The notes beneath the pieces are model-generated. The model was not told where the DNA came from. It saw only the letters and a program-made list of their open reading frames with translations, and made no database searches. DNA of 64,000 nt, from contig NC_089493.1 of the NCBI RefSeq assembly GCF_036850765.1, positions 193,892,706 through 193,956,705 of the forward strand, in the 5' to 3' direction. Position 1 is the first letter of the stretch, and each line of letters begins with the position of its first letter. Source of the DNA: Saccopteryx bilineata (lineage: Eukaryota > Chordata > Mammalia > Chiroptera > Emballonuridae). Positions 44,470 to 55,790 of the stretch are shown here, piece by piece. The position numbers were made by a program, and so were the translations under genes.

Positions 44470-46345
44470 TGGTAGCCTCTGTAATATTCTTTGTCCCCAA
44501 ATATCTGGTTAGAGGAGATCAAATATAATGCAGAACAGACCAAAGAGGAAAACCCACAGGGGCAAAAACCCACAGTTTCCAACAGTAAATTCTTGACCTT
44601 TTCGTTTCCCCTTTCCAAGATTGTCTGTAAAAAAAGAAAAAAGGATTGTTTAAAAAAAAAAAAAAGAAAAGAAAATCCCCACCAATTACCTCTGAGATGA
44701 GACTTAATATGCCAAGTTTTTGCCTAGAGCACATTTTTACAGCTGAGTAATAAACCCCAGAAAAACAGGGCTTACGACAGAAGCCCTGAGCGCCATGTGC
44801 TTCCAGCAGAGCCAGTGCGGCCCAGGCCATGGAGGCGCGTTCTCGTCAAAGGAGGAGAAAGAAGGGAGAAGAGTCGGAGTAGGTAAATATTGACCTCAAG
44901 GAGCAGTGTTGTTGATAATCAGGTATTTTTGGCTTTCCTGCCCAAACCGGACCTTGATTTGCTCTCCATCCAAATCACTGTTTTGACTCCTGGTTTTTCC
45001 CAACAACGAAACGGCTGAGAGTGTGAGACCGAGAGAAACAGAGGTTTGTGTGGATTCATCCCCCACCCTTTGCAAGCTTGTAAGAGGGTCCCACAGACTC
45101 CCAGAAGAGACAGGGGGTGTCCACACCATCGTCTGGACCCTCGTCTTGCCAGGGAGATGCCAGAGGACGGAGGCCTCTTGCAGGAAACGGAATTAGTAGG
45201 GCAACAAGAGAACTCGACTTAAATTTGGGAGTTCTGCAGTTCCGAACCTGCTTTACCCTAAGGACAGCTGAGAAAGCTTGGGGGCCAATGGCTTGCTCTC
45301 CCTCTGACTCAGGTCCCCCATCTGTAAGTAGGGAAATCAAGTCACCATCGCGAGAGGGTGGCATGTGACCCTCCCTGCCTCCTTACCGTCCGCTGGCTGT
45401 CAGGGAGCCGTCTCTGAAGCCAGAACCCAAATTCTAACTAAGCCTGACCATGCAGAACGGACACAAAATGCATGTTAGAGAAACACTGTGGAGCGAGAAA
45501 ACGAAAAACCACCGCGGTCCTTTCCTGAAGCAAATACAAGCAGGTATCTGGGGAAAAGCACACCGACAAAATAAGATTAGTTCCGGCCAAATTCAACTTG
45601 GAGCTGATGTTTGAAACTGGTTTTCTTTTTTTAATTGTAAAAGTAAAGGAACATTCAAGAAGATTCGGAAAACAAACTCATAGGATATCCCACGACCCCA
45701 GCACCCCTAATTACTCTCCCGCCTGCATATTTTTTCTCTGACCACGTGCTGCGGCCTGCATTCCCGCCTCCCCCCACCCCTCCCCCCAGCCCCGCCCCTG
45801 GGGGGGGATGGGAAACACGCTGTGTGGAGAACGAGAACGGGAGGTCAGCCCCAAACCCCTCGGAGATGCTTCCCTTTATGTACGTATTTACTTTACTACG
45901 TTTATAAACACATCTGATGTTTCTTTGCTCAGTTTGTTGTTTTTGTAAACTCGATTTATTTTTAATTAAAATTTTTTTATTTCTTCCCGTTTAATTTTAA
46001 AATGACACCCACTGGTTCTGAGCTTCCTTGCACCATGGAAGTTAAGCCCCTTGTCCCAACAACCTCTGAGAGTCGCCAGCGCTGACATTGAGGGTGTCTG
46101 CAACCGGCCCAGCTGACGTTCTCTGCGCTGCACATGCGCCCCGGAGCCTCAGCCGCTAGGCGTGTTCTAGCCACACTTGACCTCCACAGTGTGGCATTGC
46201 CTAGGTAACCAACAACCCGCCACAGACAGGGAGCGCGGTGGGAGCAGGGAAACAACACCCATCACCCCTCCACCAACTTGAAAAGTCAGCTGGTCCCTGT
46301 TGGTCACTCAGTCAATGGTTTTCGAAAACTGTCACTTCAGTTTAT
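44470..46345. other. intergenic stretch
   Basis: No gene was found. A-rich runs lie at 44653-44670. The segment at 45630-45730 (gtaaaagtaaaggaacattc, gattcggaaaacaaactc) looks like an ancient mammalian repeat that I cannot name. GC-rich sequence with a G run lies near 45800. Confidence 0.42.
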
Positions 46346-46421
46346 TCTGCGCGTGACTCCGTACCAAGAACCACAACAGGGGCTTGCTCTCCTTCATGAC
46401 CAATGCTCCCAACAACTCTTT

Positions 46422-46810
46422 TTTATTATTATTATTATTATTTTTCTGAAGCTGGAAACGGGGAGAGACAGTCAGACAGACTCCCACATCCGCCCGACCG
46501 GGATCCACCTGGCACGCCCACCAGGGGGCGATGCTCTGCCCCTCCGGGGCGTCGCTCTGTTGCGACCAGAGCCACTCTAGCGCCTGGGGCAGAGGCCAAG
46601 GAGCCATCCCCAGCGCCCGGGCCATCTTTGCTCCAATGGAGCCTCGGCTGAGGGAGGGGAAGGGAGGGGAAGAGAGAGACAGAGAGGAAGGAGAGGGGGA
46701 GGGGTGGAGAAGCAGATGGGCACTTCTCCTGTGTGCCCTGGCTGGGAATCGAACCCAGGACCCCTTGCACGCCAGGCCCATGCTCTACCACTGAGCCAAC
46801 CGGCCAGGGC
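46422..46810 (-). mobile_element. bat tRNA-derived SINE, long-tail family, young body type
   Basis: Read on the minus strand it is GGCCCTGGCCGGTTGGCTCA (A-box), 'ggtcctgggttcgattcccagcc' (B-box), CT linker, body 'ccattggagcaaagatggcccgg' and the terminal 'ctgtctgactgtctctcccc'. Then comes an (AAT)n-rich tail at 46422-46441. Perfect 14-bp duplications, CCCAACAACTCTTT, lie at 46408-46421 and 46811-46824. The copy sits inside a MIR and is close in sequence to 28221. Confidence 0.96.
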
Positions 46811-46925
46811 CCCAACAACTCTTTGAGGTCGGTGTTACCACCACCCCGTTCTACAGATGAGGTTCAGAGACGTTAAGCGATTTGCCCAAGGTCACAGAGC
46901 CCCACATTTCAGTGTGAGTGACCCT
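46811..46925 (-). repeat. MIR fragment split by the 46422 SINE
   Basis: 'ttctacagatgaggttcagagac' and 'gcgatttgcccaaggtcacagag' are the minus-strand MIR core. The sequence left of the SINE (about 46350-46421) continues the same element. Confidence 0.74.
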
Positions 46926-48670
46926 AAAGCCTATAGCTCCCCCCAGCACAACACAGCCGTGTCCTGGTCACAGCTGATGAACCAGAAGACAGGACCTGCT
47001 TCTTCCAAGAGAAGACCTGGGTGTTCGTTTGAGGACCCGCTGTCAAAGCAGAATCAATTTCCATTCCATTGCTGATATTTTAATCCTTGTGCAGGATTGC
47101 TAAATACTTCTATTTGATGCCCTGGAGCTTGGAGATCCACGTGACTGCTCAAGCATCACTTAGGTCAGGTGAGGATCAAAATCTCAGCCACTGGGCCCGG
47201 GCTGGCCCACATTCTGCTCCGTGGAGAATGGGGTTAATTAGAAAGTCAGATGGACCCAATGGGAAGGGAAACTGACCACACTCTCTTGGACCGTGTAAAG
47301 GCTGAACAAACACCCTGGCTGGATGAATGGGCCGTCCTGTACTGATGACAATCTCTGGTTCTCTCAGGCCCTGGAGTACTGCCTCCACTTGCCGCGGGGT
47401 TGGGGAAACCCTTTAGAACAAGGTGGCCCAGGACTCCCAGGCTTCCCAGGGGCCTTACAGGCAGCACAGGGGCCCGCAAGAAAATAAGTGTGCTGTTCAT
47501 TTCTAGGGATGGGAGACAAAGAGAGAGACAGAGAGAACAACAGAGCAAAGAGAGGGCCAGAGGGAGCTGGACAAAAACTGTCCAGGACTCTTCAGGAGTG
47601 TTAGCAAGAACTCTAAACCCGGGCTCAGCAGCCTGGGGCTACGGAGCCCTTTTCTAGAAATCCAAGCCTTTGAGTACCGGGGGTGCAGCTTCGAGCACAC
47701 CTGTTGTCAGGTGCTGCGTAGGTTACAAAGCAAACCATGAGGATTAAATGAAACAGGGCTGCTGATTATCAAGTTACATCGTGATTTCACCGGTGATTTC
47801 ATTGGCAAGGCTGGCTCAGGCTGCACCTGCATGGGAGCCTGTCTGTCTTCGGCCCAGCCCGGCCCGGCCCTGCCCACTCACCCAGGCCCACAGCAGACAC
47901 AGGGGGACATCTCTCTGTTCTAAGCAGCCTGCTGCCTTGGCCCAGGGCTCCCGATATGCGAGGCTGTTGAAATAGAGCTCGGAGAACAGGCAGTGTGGGG
48001 TGTCTTGTCAGTAAGGAGCATGACAAACAGCAGGAAGGTAGCATTAAGGATAGGCCGTCCTCCACCTCTTTGCTGCACAGCCAGACCTGAGATGTCAGCA
48101 GGACATGCCTGTAGTTCCAGGAGGCGTGCCCTAGCACCTCTACGCTGCCTTCCGGACTTACCTCTCTACACCTTCCCATCTTCCCTTCCCTGACACTGCT
48201 CCCTCTCCTCAGATACCTGGCAGGCGCCTCCTTACTGGTTCTATTGCTTCCAGAATTCCACCCCCTGCCCATTTTCCATCACAGGTCCCTGGGGAGTTTC
48301 CCAAAATGGGCATAGAACTCTCTTACTCCCCTGCTCAGAAAACAAAACAAAACGAAACAACCTGTCCCCAGCAGAAATTAAAACAGGGTAATGCTCTCCA
48401 GTTCTCGCAGAGCTGGGGGCGGGGCGGGGGAGGGCGGAATGGATACTGAGGGTGGAAAGGTACATTGGAACAAGGTTTTACCAAAAAGAATCCAGCAATA
48501 TTGGTTCCTATTAAAAATAAACACCCTTCTCTCCAGCAACCTCTGTTTTAGAAATGAAACCTTTCAAAATAAGAGGGTGAGTGTGAAGGCTGGCAAGGAT
48601 TTTGTTTTCAAGAAATCGTTGGTAGTAGTAATATTTGGGGGGCGGTGGTGGGGGGCAGGAGGGAGATGCT
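46926..48670. other. intergenic stretch, nothing recognised
   Basis: No gene was seen. A purine-rich patch of GAGAGACA units lies near 47516-47560. The rest has no nameable repeat. Confidence 0.4.
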
Positions 48671-48674
48671 GTCT

Positions 48675-48834
48675 GTCAATAAGGAAACCATTTAATGAAT
48701 TGTAATATATTCCTATGATGGGAAATTAGAAGAATGAATCGGATTTAGATCTAGTGACATGATGAAATGTCCATGATGGGAATTAGACAAGAAGTTGTCA
48801 GGTTACACAGAATGAAATAGATACATATGTAGAG

Positions 48835-48867
<33 letters not shown>

Positions 48868-48990
48868 GACACCATCGATTTCCACCTCTCTGGATGTATA
48901 TGTGCCATTTTGTTTGTGTGTAATTAGGAGTACCTAAGGATCCACAAGAGATTGTTAATCCTCGTTATGTCTGTGAATCCCAGTTATGTT
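48675..48990 (+). repeat. L1M-type 3' fragment with (CA)n
   Basis: 'ttgtaatatattcctatgatgg', 'gaatcggatttagatctag', 'gatgaaatgtccatgatggg' and 'gtcaggttacacagaatg' follow the order of an old L1 3' region (tatggtatattcatatgatgg ... gatgtccatgatatattg). A (CA)n tract lies at 48837-48865. Confidence 0.66.
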
Positions 48991-49779
48991 CAGATAGCAA
49001 AACAGAACAAGAATGAGGGAGATTATCAGCTGCTTGGATGTCTCTGACCTCTTGGTGTATTGGTTGTGGTGAATATGTATTGCTTTTGAAATTCCCAAAG
49101 GAGCATGTTAGAAGACATCTAGAGCCACCCAGAGAAGCCGGAATTCCTGACTTCCATGGAAAGCCTCCTGACAGCTCCTTCAGATGTGTAATAACCTGTC
49201 TTCAGACCAACCCTGTGAACGTGGAAGAAAATAATTCTGCAAGGTGAACCTGGCTTTGGGTCAGGGCTTTGGACATCTGGTGGGGTACTGGGCCCCACTG
49301 GAGTGGACGGCTCCCGAGGGCAGGGCCTGCCTGGGTCCAGTGTGGGTTTTAGAGGCGGGGCGCTGACCACATGCGGCGGCCTGGGGAGAAGAGGAGAAAA
49401 GGAGAAAAGAGGAAAGGTGACAGAGAGAAGAAAAAGGGATCGACCAGGCAACGTGTTTAGTCATTTTTGAAGAGGACAAATGAAAACATTTTCTGTCTTA
49501 GTTGCAAGTTACAGGTGGGTTGATTCTGCCTGCAGAGTTTAGTGAGCTTCTATGACCATCCCTGTAAGTGTCCTCTAGGAAAAGGGCCGTGTGCATATCA
49601 GACAGGGAAGATGAGCTCGTTAAAGAAGGATTAAGTGGATTTTTAAACAGAACTCTGCTTTCAGAGTCCTTCCCTTCTGTAACAAGTACTACTAAGCCAG
49701 CAGATAGCCAGGGGCTCCTGTTCTGACCAAACCCTCCCATTCATTGTTGACTAATAATACTAACCACCCCAACTGTCCA
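48991..49779. other. intergenic stretch
   Basis: No gene was recognised. A 70-codon frame at 49038-49247 has no domain and no supporting context. Confidence 0.4.
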
Positions 49780-49935
49780 CAGCGGTGTGGTCCTCTATCT
49801 ATTATCTCTGTGGAGCATTCTTGCAAACCTAGGAGAATGGAATGATCACTATCCCCCAGCTTTCCAGATAAGGAGTCCAAGGTCCAGAGAGGGCAAGTAA
49901 CCTGCCTGAGATGACCCAGCGAGGAGGAGGAGGAG
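49780..49935 (-). repeat. MIR fragment
   Basis: 'tatccccc..ttccagataaggagtccaaggtccagagagggcaagtaacctgcctgag' follows the minus-strand MIR core order. It runs into the GGA microsatellite. Confidence 0.76.
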
Positions 49936-49957
49936 GAGGAGGAGGAGGAGGAGGAGC
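49920..49957. repeat. (GGA)n microsatellite
   Basis: Twelve GAG/GGA trinucleotides lie in tandem. Confidence 0.95.
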
Positions 49958-51215
49958 AGGAGTCCAACCGGACTCGACCCTGCAGGGCTAGAAATGCCGT
50001 GATCTCTCCTGATCAGTGCTCACCCTAATTCCAGGCCCCGCCCACACAATTGTTCTCTCCTGGAAGAACAATCAGAATGACTGTGGGCCTTATCCGGGTA
50101 GCATCAGGGGTATTAATAACTAATGTTTAACTTCACATGCACCCTCGGTTTAAAACAGACTCTCATGTCGCGGTATTATTTCTCAACCAGAGAGGGGTTA
50201 AGCCTGGAAATACATGGACGGGGAAGCAAGGTTCTGTGGGGACCCTCAGGTGGGAGGCCGTTGGCTCCCGAGGCCTGGATGTCCGAGGCTGTGGCCACGG
50301 GACATCAGCCACCATTGTCCAGGCCTTCACGTTGTTCAAGTTGTACTAAGACAGACTCCCTGAGGACAATGGGAGGATGCACAGACTGCTGAAAGTGGAG
50401 TAGCTGTCTGGCCACGTGCCTGGCTGTGACCTCACGTCCAGTCCAGGATGACGTAGCATCATTTCTCTGGGAAAGGCCCGTGTCACCGCCTGGGCAAAGC
50501 TTCCCTGCGCTGCCCCAAAGCCCCAGGATTCTGAGCAAGCCTAATCTTCCTAAGCCTCTTTTCGATGGTCCACCCCACCAACAGTGTTAGCTCTAATTGT
50601 ATCATTAACAATTATCCACCAGGTTGCCTCCCAGGCCTCCGGTTATCTGCTGAGTCAGAGACTTCTCCCTCTCTCTCTCTCTCTTTCTGACACAGAGACA
50701 AGCACCAGGGGACAGGAGAGGACTAACCACTCATCACATTTGATATCCACAATCTCTTTTAATCCCATTTTAGGTGGTGGGGCGGGGGGGGGGGCGGAGG
50801 AAGAATGAGGCTCAGCTCAGAGAAGTGGGAGAACTTGCCCCAGGATGCACACCTGGTACGGGATCAGATTGGGGTCCTAACCAGCTCCTCCCCCTACCCT
50901 GCCTCCACGCCCACCCTCACCCTCACCCTTATGACCAGGATCTTTCAACGTTGGGTCTTCCTGGACGCCTTTTTCACTCACTCACTCCTTTATCACAGAA
51001 CCACAGAGCTAAGAGAAACATGAAATGCAACAACACCCCCCCCCCTTTGCCAGTGAGGAAAAGAAGGGACCCCTTAGAAGGGAAGGGGCTGCTTTCTAGT
51101 CACCCAGCAAGGGAGTGACATGTGGGATCAGAACCCTTGCTTCTTGGCTGTGGCCCAGGCCCTCCCTGCTCACTCCCCACAAAGACTGCAAACTCGTTAG
51201 CAAGAAGCAGGAGCT
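49958..51215. other. intergenic stretch with MIR-like part
   Basis: No gene was seen. Positions 50735-50875 resemble a minus-strand MIR (atatccacaatctcttttaatccc, ctcagctcagagaagtggg, aacttgcccca), with a G run at about 50780-50795. The unique block at 50570-50660 holds TCTAATTGTATCATTAACAA, a pair of homeodomain-type cores. Confidence 0.42.
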
Positions 51216-51218
51216 GGT

Positions 51219-51428
51219 CTGGCCTGTGGTGGCGCAGGGGAGAAAGCATCAACCTCGAAGGCTGAGGTCGCTGGTTTGAAACCCTGGGCCCGCCCGGTCA
51301 AGGCACATACAACAGGCAACCAATGAACAACTAAAGTGAAGCAACTATGAGTCGATACTTCTCCCTCTCCGCCATCCTCTCTCTGTAAAATCAATAAACA
51401 AAATCTAAAAACAAACAAACAAAAAAAC
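51219..51428 (+). mobile_element. bat tRNA-derived SINE, variant of the 'CCTGACCTGTGGTGGC' family
   Basis: The head TGGCCTGTGGTGGCGCAGGG and the B-box-like 'ggtcgctggtttgaaaccc' match the family. After 'caaggcacata' this copy carries an extra 'aggcaaccaatgaacaac' block absent from 9581, 29505 and 52042. It ends with an A/C-rich tail, and no target duplication was evident. It represents a distinct subfamily. Confidence 0.88.
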
Positions 51429-52028
51429 AGCCCAAGCTGTGGAAACACGGAAACATGTCCGCTTCATCAAAGCCGTCTTGTCCACGGGCAGTCTAAGTCA
51501 CCACGAACAGCATTGTCATTACGAGGAAGGGAGGCCTAAGCAACTTTTAAAGCCTGTGAATCTAGTGGACTTCATCTTCCTACTGTAAAGGTGGGGACCA
51601 TTATTTTATAGGGATGGAGGGTGTGTAGAGGACGGGAAGAGAATAGCCTCTTGGCACAGACACCATTAAAAGGAGAAATTCTATTTCTCCAGGTTTCCTA
51701 TGTCTGAGAAGCAGATTCCCCTTCAGTAAAATGAAGATCAAGATCACCATCATACCCACTAAACAGAGGCATGGAGGGGTCGGAGCCCACCGCTTGCTGG
51801 GGACAAGGTCTGGCCAGCAGTGAGCGCTCAGTGAGTGTCAGCCGCTATGACACTATGACGAAAGAAAGGATAGCTGCAAATGATCTGTTTATATTTTCTA
51901 AATACATTCAGGTCATTTTTTTTTTCTATCCCATAAGCACAGAAAATCTGGGAAACACAGCAAACCCAAGATATTACGGAAGTGAGTGGGTTAAGACAAC
52001 AGGGATGCTAACCTTCTCTGGTGGCTCT
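51429..52028. other. intergenic stretch
   Basis: No gene was seen. The segment ending 'cagtgagcgctcagtgagtgtcagc' (about 51818-51845) resembles the terminus of an L2/MIR element. Confidence 0.4.
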
Positions 52029-52041
52029 AAAGTAGGGACTA

Positions 52042-52333
52042 GCCTGACCTGTGGTGGCGCAGTGGATAAAGCCTCAACCTGGAAATGCTGAGGTCACCAG
52101 TTCCGAAACCCTGGGCTTGCCTGGTCAAGGCACATATGGGAGTTGATGCTTCCAGCTCCTCCCCACCTTCTCTCTCTGTCTCTCTCTCCTCTCTCTCTCC
52201 CTCTCTCCCTCTCTGTCTCTCTCTCTTCCTTTCTCTCTCCTCTCTAAAATGAATAAATAAAATAAAATTAAAAATTAAAAAAAAATCCTCAAGGGTTATA
52301 ACAGTTACAACTCTGTTTAAAAAAATAAAAAAT
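52042..52333 (+). mobile_element. bat tRNA-derived SINE with a second A-rich tail
   Basis: This is a copy of the 'CCTGACCTGTGGTGGC' family with head, B-box-like segment (ggtcaccagttccgaaaccc, one extra C) and CT tract. After its first A-rich tail (about 52246-52285) comes a 30-35-nt non-SINE segment. A second A-rich tract and a likely target duplication follow (AAAGTAGGGACTA at 52029-52041, AAACTAGGGACTA at 52334-52346). The extra segment looks like a short 3' transduction. Confidence 0.87.
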
Positions 52334-52346
52334 AAACTAGGGACTA

Positions 52347-52774
52347 TAGAATACCACATGGAGATCTTGGTGGGGGGTGTGTGTGGAGGCGTGATAATGG
52401 CAAGCCAGCTCAGGGTCACCCGGGGTCAAATGCTAACTGATGCTAACTGGGACACTTAGTTGCTGCATGATCTTGGGCGGGCAACAATCTCCCCAACTCT
52501 ATCTCCATCTGTAAAGTGAGTCCTCATTTATGGGGGAGTGTGAAGGTTCAAGTCTAGTGAGGTACGAGTTTGGGGCAAAATGAGGACTGTCATTCCTTGT
52601 GGATAATTTAAAAATCTGTCCCCTCCCCTCAAGAATCTGGCATGAGCTCCAATTGTTAAGACCCCCCCTGTGGAGACCATACCTCACAACTCAAGGTTTG
52701 TTCCAAGTCACCGGGAAGGCGACCTTCGACCTTCGCAGCCCCTACCTACAGTCTGCGGACACTGCTCCCATTCT
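52347..52774. other. intergenic stretch
   Basis: Nothing was recognised apart from a short imperfect repetition of 'aaatgctaactgatgctaactg' near 52428-52450. Confidence 0.4.
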
Positions 52775-52870
52775 AGATTTATTCATTTACTTAACTAATA
52801 TTTACTGAGCCCCTCACTGTGCCGGGGGCTCTTCCAGGCACCAGACATGGTTCTGTGGGTGCATGACAAA
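52775..52870 (-). repeat. L2 3'-end fragment
   Basis: 'tttattcatttacttaactaatatttactgagcccctcactgtgccgggggctc' is the reverse complement of the L2 3' end, slightly diverged. Confidence 0.66.
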
Positions 52871-53269
52871 CCGTAGGGACCCTGAAATTGGCCCTTGGTG
52901 TCTCCAGGCCCAGGGAATCTGGGTCCCCGCATCAGAGGGTCCCCAAGGCTGGAAGGAGCGGAATGGCTGATGGTCAAAACGGAATTGCTCACCCTCCAAC
53001 TCCCTTTGCAACTTCAGGCAAGTGGCCGTGCCTCTCGGGGCTGCAGTCACCTCTTCCGGGGAAATGAAATGATGGGCAGGAAGGGGCAGAGACAGGAAGC
53101 AGGAGGGAGCGAAATCTGCACCCCAGCGGCATCCCCGGAGCAAGTGAGGTCTTGGGTGTGAGCTTTGCGGGGGGGCCCCTAAGAAACTGCCTGTGCAGGC
53201 CCAGGCTTCCCTCCCCGAGGGGCCTTCCTGCCCTGGGGGACCCCCGCCCCAGTGCCCCAACCTCTCCCC

Positions 53270-53790
53270 TGGAAATGACTAACAAAATTCGGAGTAATTG
53301 CTTCTAATCATCCTCATTCTCCAGGTAAAGCCAACCTGGTTTATTCCTCACCGGGCAACTGGGGGTGGGGCACCTGGAAGAGAGTCTGTCTTCCTTAATT
53401 AAAAAAATATGTAATTATGCCCATTAAGTAACTCCTCAAATTTCCTTTTTCCCCTCTCTCCCCACCCCCGTGCTCAGTGGGCCGCATTTTGAAGCTGAAA
53501 CAATTTGGAGGCACTCGAATAAGCGATTTCAGGTTCCTGCTCGCTCACACCGGACTGCACGACCCAGGGTGTCCTCTGCGCCCATCCCAGACCCGACAGT
53601 CCCATCTGTCAAGCTGGGAGAACGTGGAAATGAGTAGATCCCGCGCTGCTGCCCGGGCGTGAGCAGTTCCAGATGCCTCCCCTCCCACCTTTACAACCGC
53701 GGCCTCCGGCAAAATGCATAAATTTTAGCATCGGTCAACTCTTGATTGGGATTTCAGTCAGGTATTTACTGCTTGTGAGGAACTCTTAAC
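53270..53790. promoter_or_regulatory. candidate conserved noncoding element cluster
   Basis: This unique sequence includes GGAGTAATTGCTTCTAATCA, CTTCCTTAATTAAAAAAATA, GTAATTATGCCCATTAAGTA, and later AATGCATAAATTTTAGCATC and CTCTTGATTGGGATTTC. At least five TAAT/ATTA cores lie in the first 170 bp. It lies about 6 kb upstream of the MSX2 start codon. Enhancer function is inferred from motif density only. Confidence 0.38.
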
Positions 53791-54479
53791 AGAGTCTAGA
53801 GGGCTTCAATTTTCTCCCCCCCTGAAAGGGGGGATCCGGGCCCCTCCATCACGGGGTCGCTCCAGGAATAAGAGGCAGCTAGCTAACAGTCACCCGCATT
53901 CAAACCCCCTCCCAGCCCAGCCCGGTGCTGGTGGCTTTCCTGGCTTTGCAGTTGGGCCAACTGACCAAGGCAGGGGGTCAGTCTGGGGCAGAGACCTGTG
54001 CCGTGTGGCACAAGGTCCCCTTCCGTGCTGCCCTGCTTCAGAAGGACAGCAGTCGCTCAGCTTCTGGACACCTCTTTCAGGGGCCCCGTGGGCTTCTGTG
54101 CACGGACACACCAGAGCCCGGGCCCTGCTCCGGAAGCATTCTCTCTCCCCGCGCGGGCAGTGCCGCGGAGTGCCAGCAAGCTGGGCCCAGGGGCCCAGGA
54201 AGCGGCAGACACTTCTGTTTGTCTATCTAAACCATTTATTCTTCCCTGAATCCCCTCCCCTCCTTGGACAGCACTACCAATCTGCTTCCTTCTCAAGAGG
54301 TGGGTAGTTATGTCCACTTCACATAGTTAAAAAAAAAAAAACAAACAAGGCTCAAAAAAAACAAAAATTGCAGTCTCATTCCACAAATCATCCAACCCAT
54401 CAGCCCCCATAGATATGTGGTGTCCAGCAGGTCTATTGAAACGGGAGGTAAAAAATATAGTGGCATCAATCATGATTTA

Positions 54480-54610
54480 AGAAATGATAATACTATGCAA
54501 TATTTGCTGGATGCTAGACACTCCCCGAGTACAGGCGAGGAAACCGAGGTGCAGACTGGTGGGGTGCCTCACCCCCGTTTCAAGGCTTTCAAGGCTGTAC
54601 AGCTTCGGGA
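54480..54610 (-). repeat. MIR-like fragment
   Basis: 'gctggatgctagacactcccc', then 'aggcgaggaaaccgaggtgcag', fits a diverged minus-strand MIR. Confidence 0.48.
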
Positions 54611-55414
54611 GGCAGAACTGGGACAGCCCCTCCCAGGGTGGGTGGGTGCCGGCTGCGGCCCCCTGCACTTCTGGGAGGTTTTTTTGGGAAAAGTTTCTCA
54701 CCAACCACCCTGGAGGCTGGGCATTCATTCAGGTGCCCGTTTTCTGAGCAGGGTCACTTCCTGCCGCTCCCAGTGCAGGGATATGTTAAGGAGTAGGGCT
54801 GGGTCTGAATACGGACTACAGAAGGAGCCCAGCTCCAGGCTCGGTCCCCTCTGCAGCCCTCACACCTGCTCTGGCCAGGAACGAGGAGCGGAAGTCCCCA
54901 CACCTGGCTCACGCCTCTCCGGGCTTCGGACTGGCTGAGAGGAACCCCGTGCGCAGCCGTTTCTTCCCCCTCACCCCCCACCCCACCCCAAGATGTCCCT
55001 GTCGTGGGCTTCTCCTAGGGGGTCAATCCGGTGGAGTTAGGCTCCACCCACAGCCCCTCTCGGTTCTGTGCCTCGACCAGTTCATCTGTAAAATGGGAGT
55101 CACTGAAAGCTCGGGCTTCCCGCAGCTTGTGTCATCTGCAGAGCGCTTGGGCAAAGGCCCCCTTCTCTCGGGTCCAGGCTGGGACCCGGTCCTGACCTCA
55201 GTGGGCAGGCAGGAGCTAGAAAAGCGGTTTGGTTGTCCAGAGCTTCACAAAGCAAGGGCTTCGTCCCCCCAGGGAGCCTCAAGCAGTAACCCGAATGCCT
55301 GCTTTCTCCCCCTTCCCGCTCTGTGACTCAGAAAGTGAGCTCTCTCATGCCTGGGAATAGGCCCGCCCCACCGAGGACTCATCTCCCCAGTCCCGGTCCT
55401 CCCAGCACAGGTAA
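54611..55414. other. GC-rich intergenic stretch upstream of MSX2
   Basis: No exon was recognised. Several long open frames reflect GC content and have no domain or conserved start. Confidence 0.4.
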
Positions 55415-55475
55415 GAAAAATCAGCTCAGAGAGGGGCAGCCTCTTGCCCGAGGTCACACAGCGAATGGAGGAGTT
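55415..55475 (-). repeat. MIR fragment
   Basis: 'aaaaatcagctcagagaggggc', then 'cttgcccgaggtcacacagcg', is the minus-strand MIR core. Confidence 0.66.
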
Positions 55476-55584
55476 TGGGGGATAGGGGGAGAGTGGTCTT
55501 GCGGAATTCCAGGCGGACTTTGGCGCCCGCTTGTCTGCCTGCTTGTGATACCCGGGTTCGAGGGGATAGGCCGCTAACGAGCGG

Positions 55585-55666
55585 CCCATTAGGACGAATT
55601 GTCACTCCTCTGGGAGCGAGGTTGTCCCATTAGGGCGAATTGTCATTCCTCCTGGAGCGAGGTAGT
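55585..55666. repeat. 41-bp tandem duplication
   Basis: Two adjacent 41-bp units, 55585-55625 and 55626-55666, agree at 36 of 41 positions. Each unit begins CCCATTAGG, contains GCGAATTGTCA or ACGAATTGTCA, and ends GAGCGAGGT(T/A)GT. ATTA is a homeodomain core. The duplication directly abuts the upstream CpG-rich block and its AATTAA motif. Confidence 0.95.
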
Positions 55667-55667
55667 C

Positions 55668-55790
55668 CCGGCTCCGCGCAGGCTGAGTGCCGGGGCCGAG
55701 AGCAATTAACGCGGCTCCGGCGCGGGCAGCCGCCTCTGCCCGGGGCAGCCGGGGCGGGGCGGGGCGGGGGCGGGGCGCCCGGCGCGGCTG
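55668..55790 (+). promoter_or_regulatory. candidate BMP-response module of MSX2
   Basis: AATTAA at 55704-55709 sits within GC-rich text. GCCG occurs on its left at 55689-55692 and 55695-55698, and CGGC/GCCG on its right at 55712-55715 and 55729-55732. GGGGCGGGG Sp1-type boxes follow from about 55752. From memory, a BMP-responsive module upstream of mouse Msx2 was described as an AATTAA homeodomain site flanked by GC-rich Smad sites. The resemblance is by motif and general position (3.67 kb upstream of the ATG here), not alignment. Confidence 0.5.

Noticed and set aside
46332..46818. 149- and 126-codon frames on the minus strand
   Set aside because: These are SINE-body frames with no recognised protein domain.
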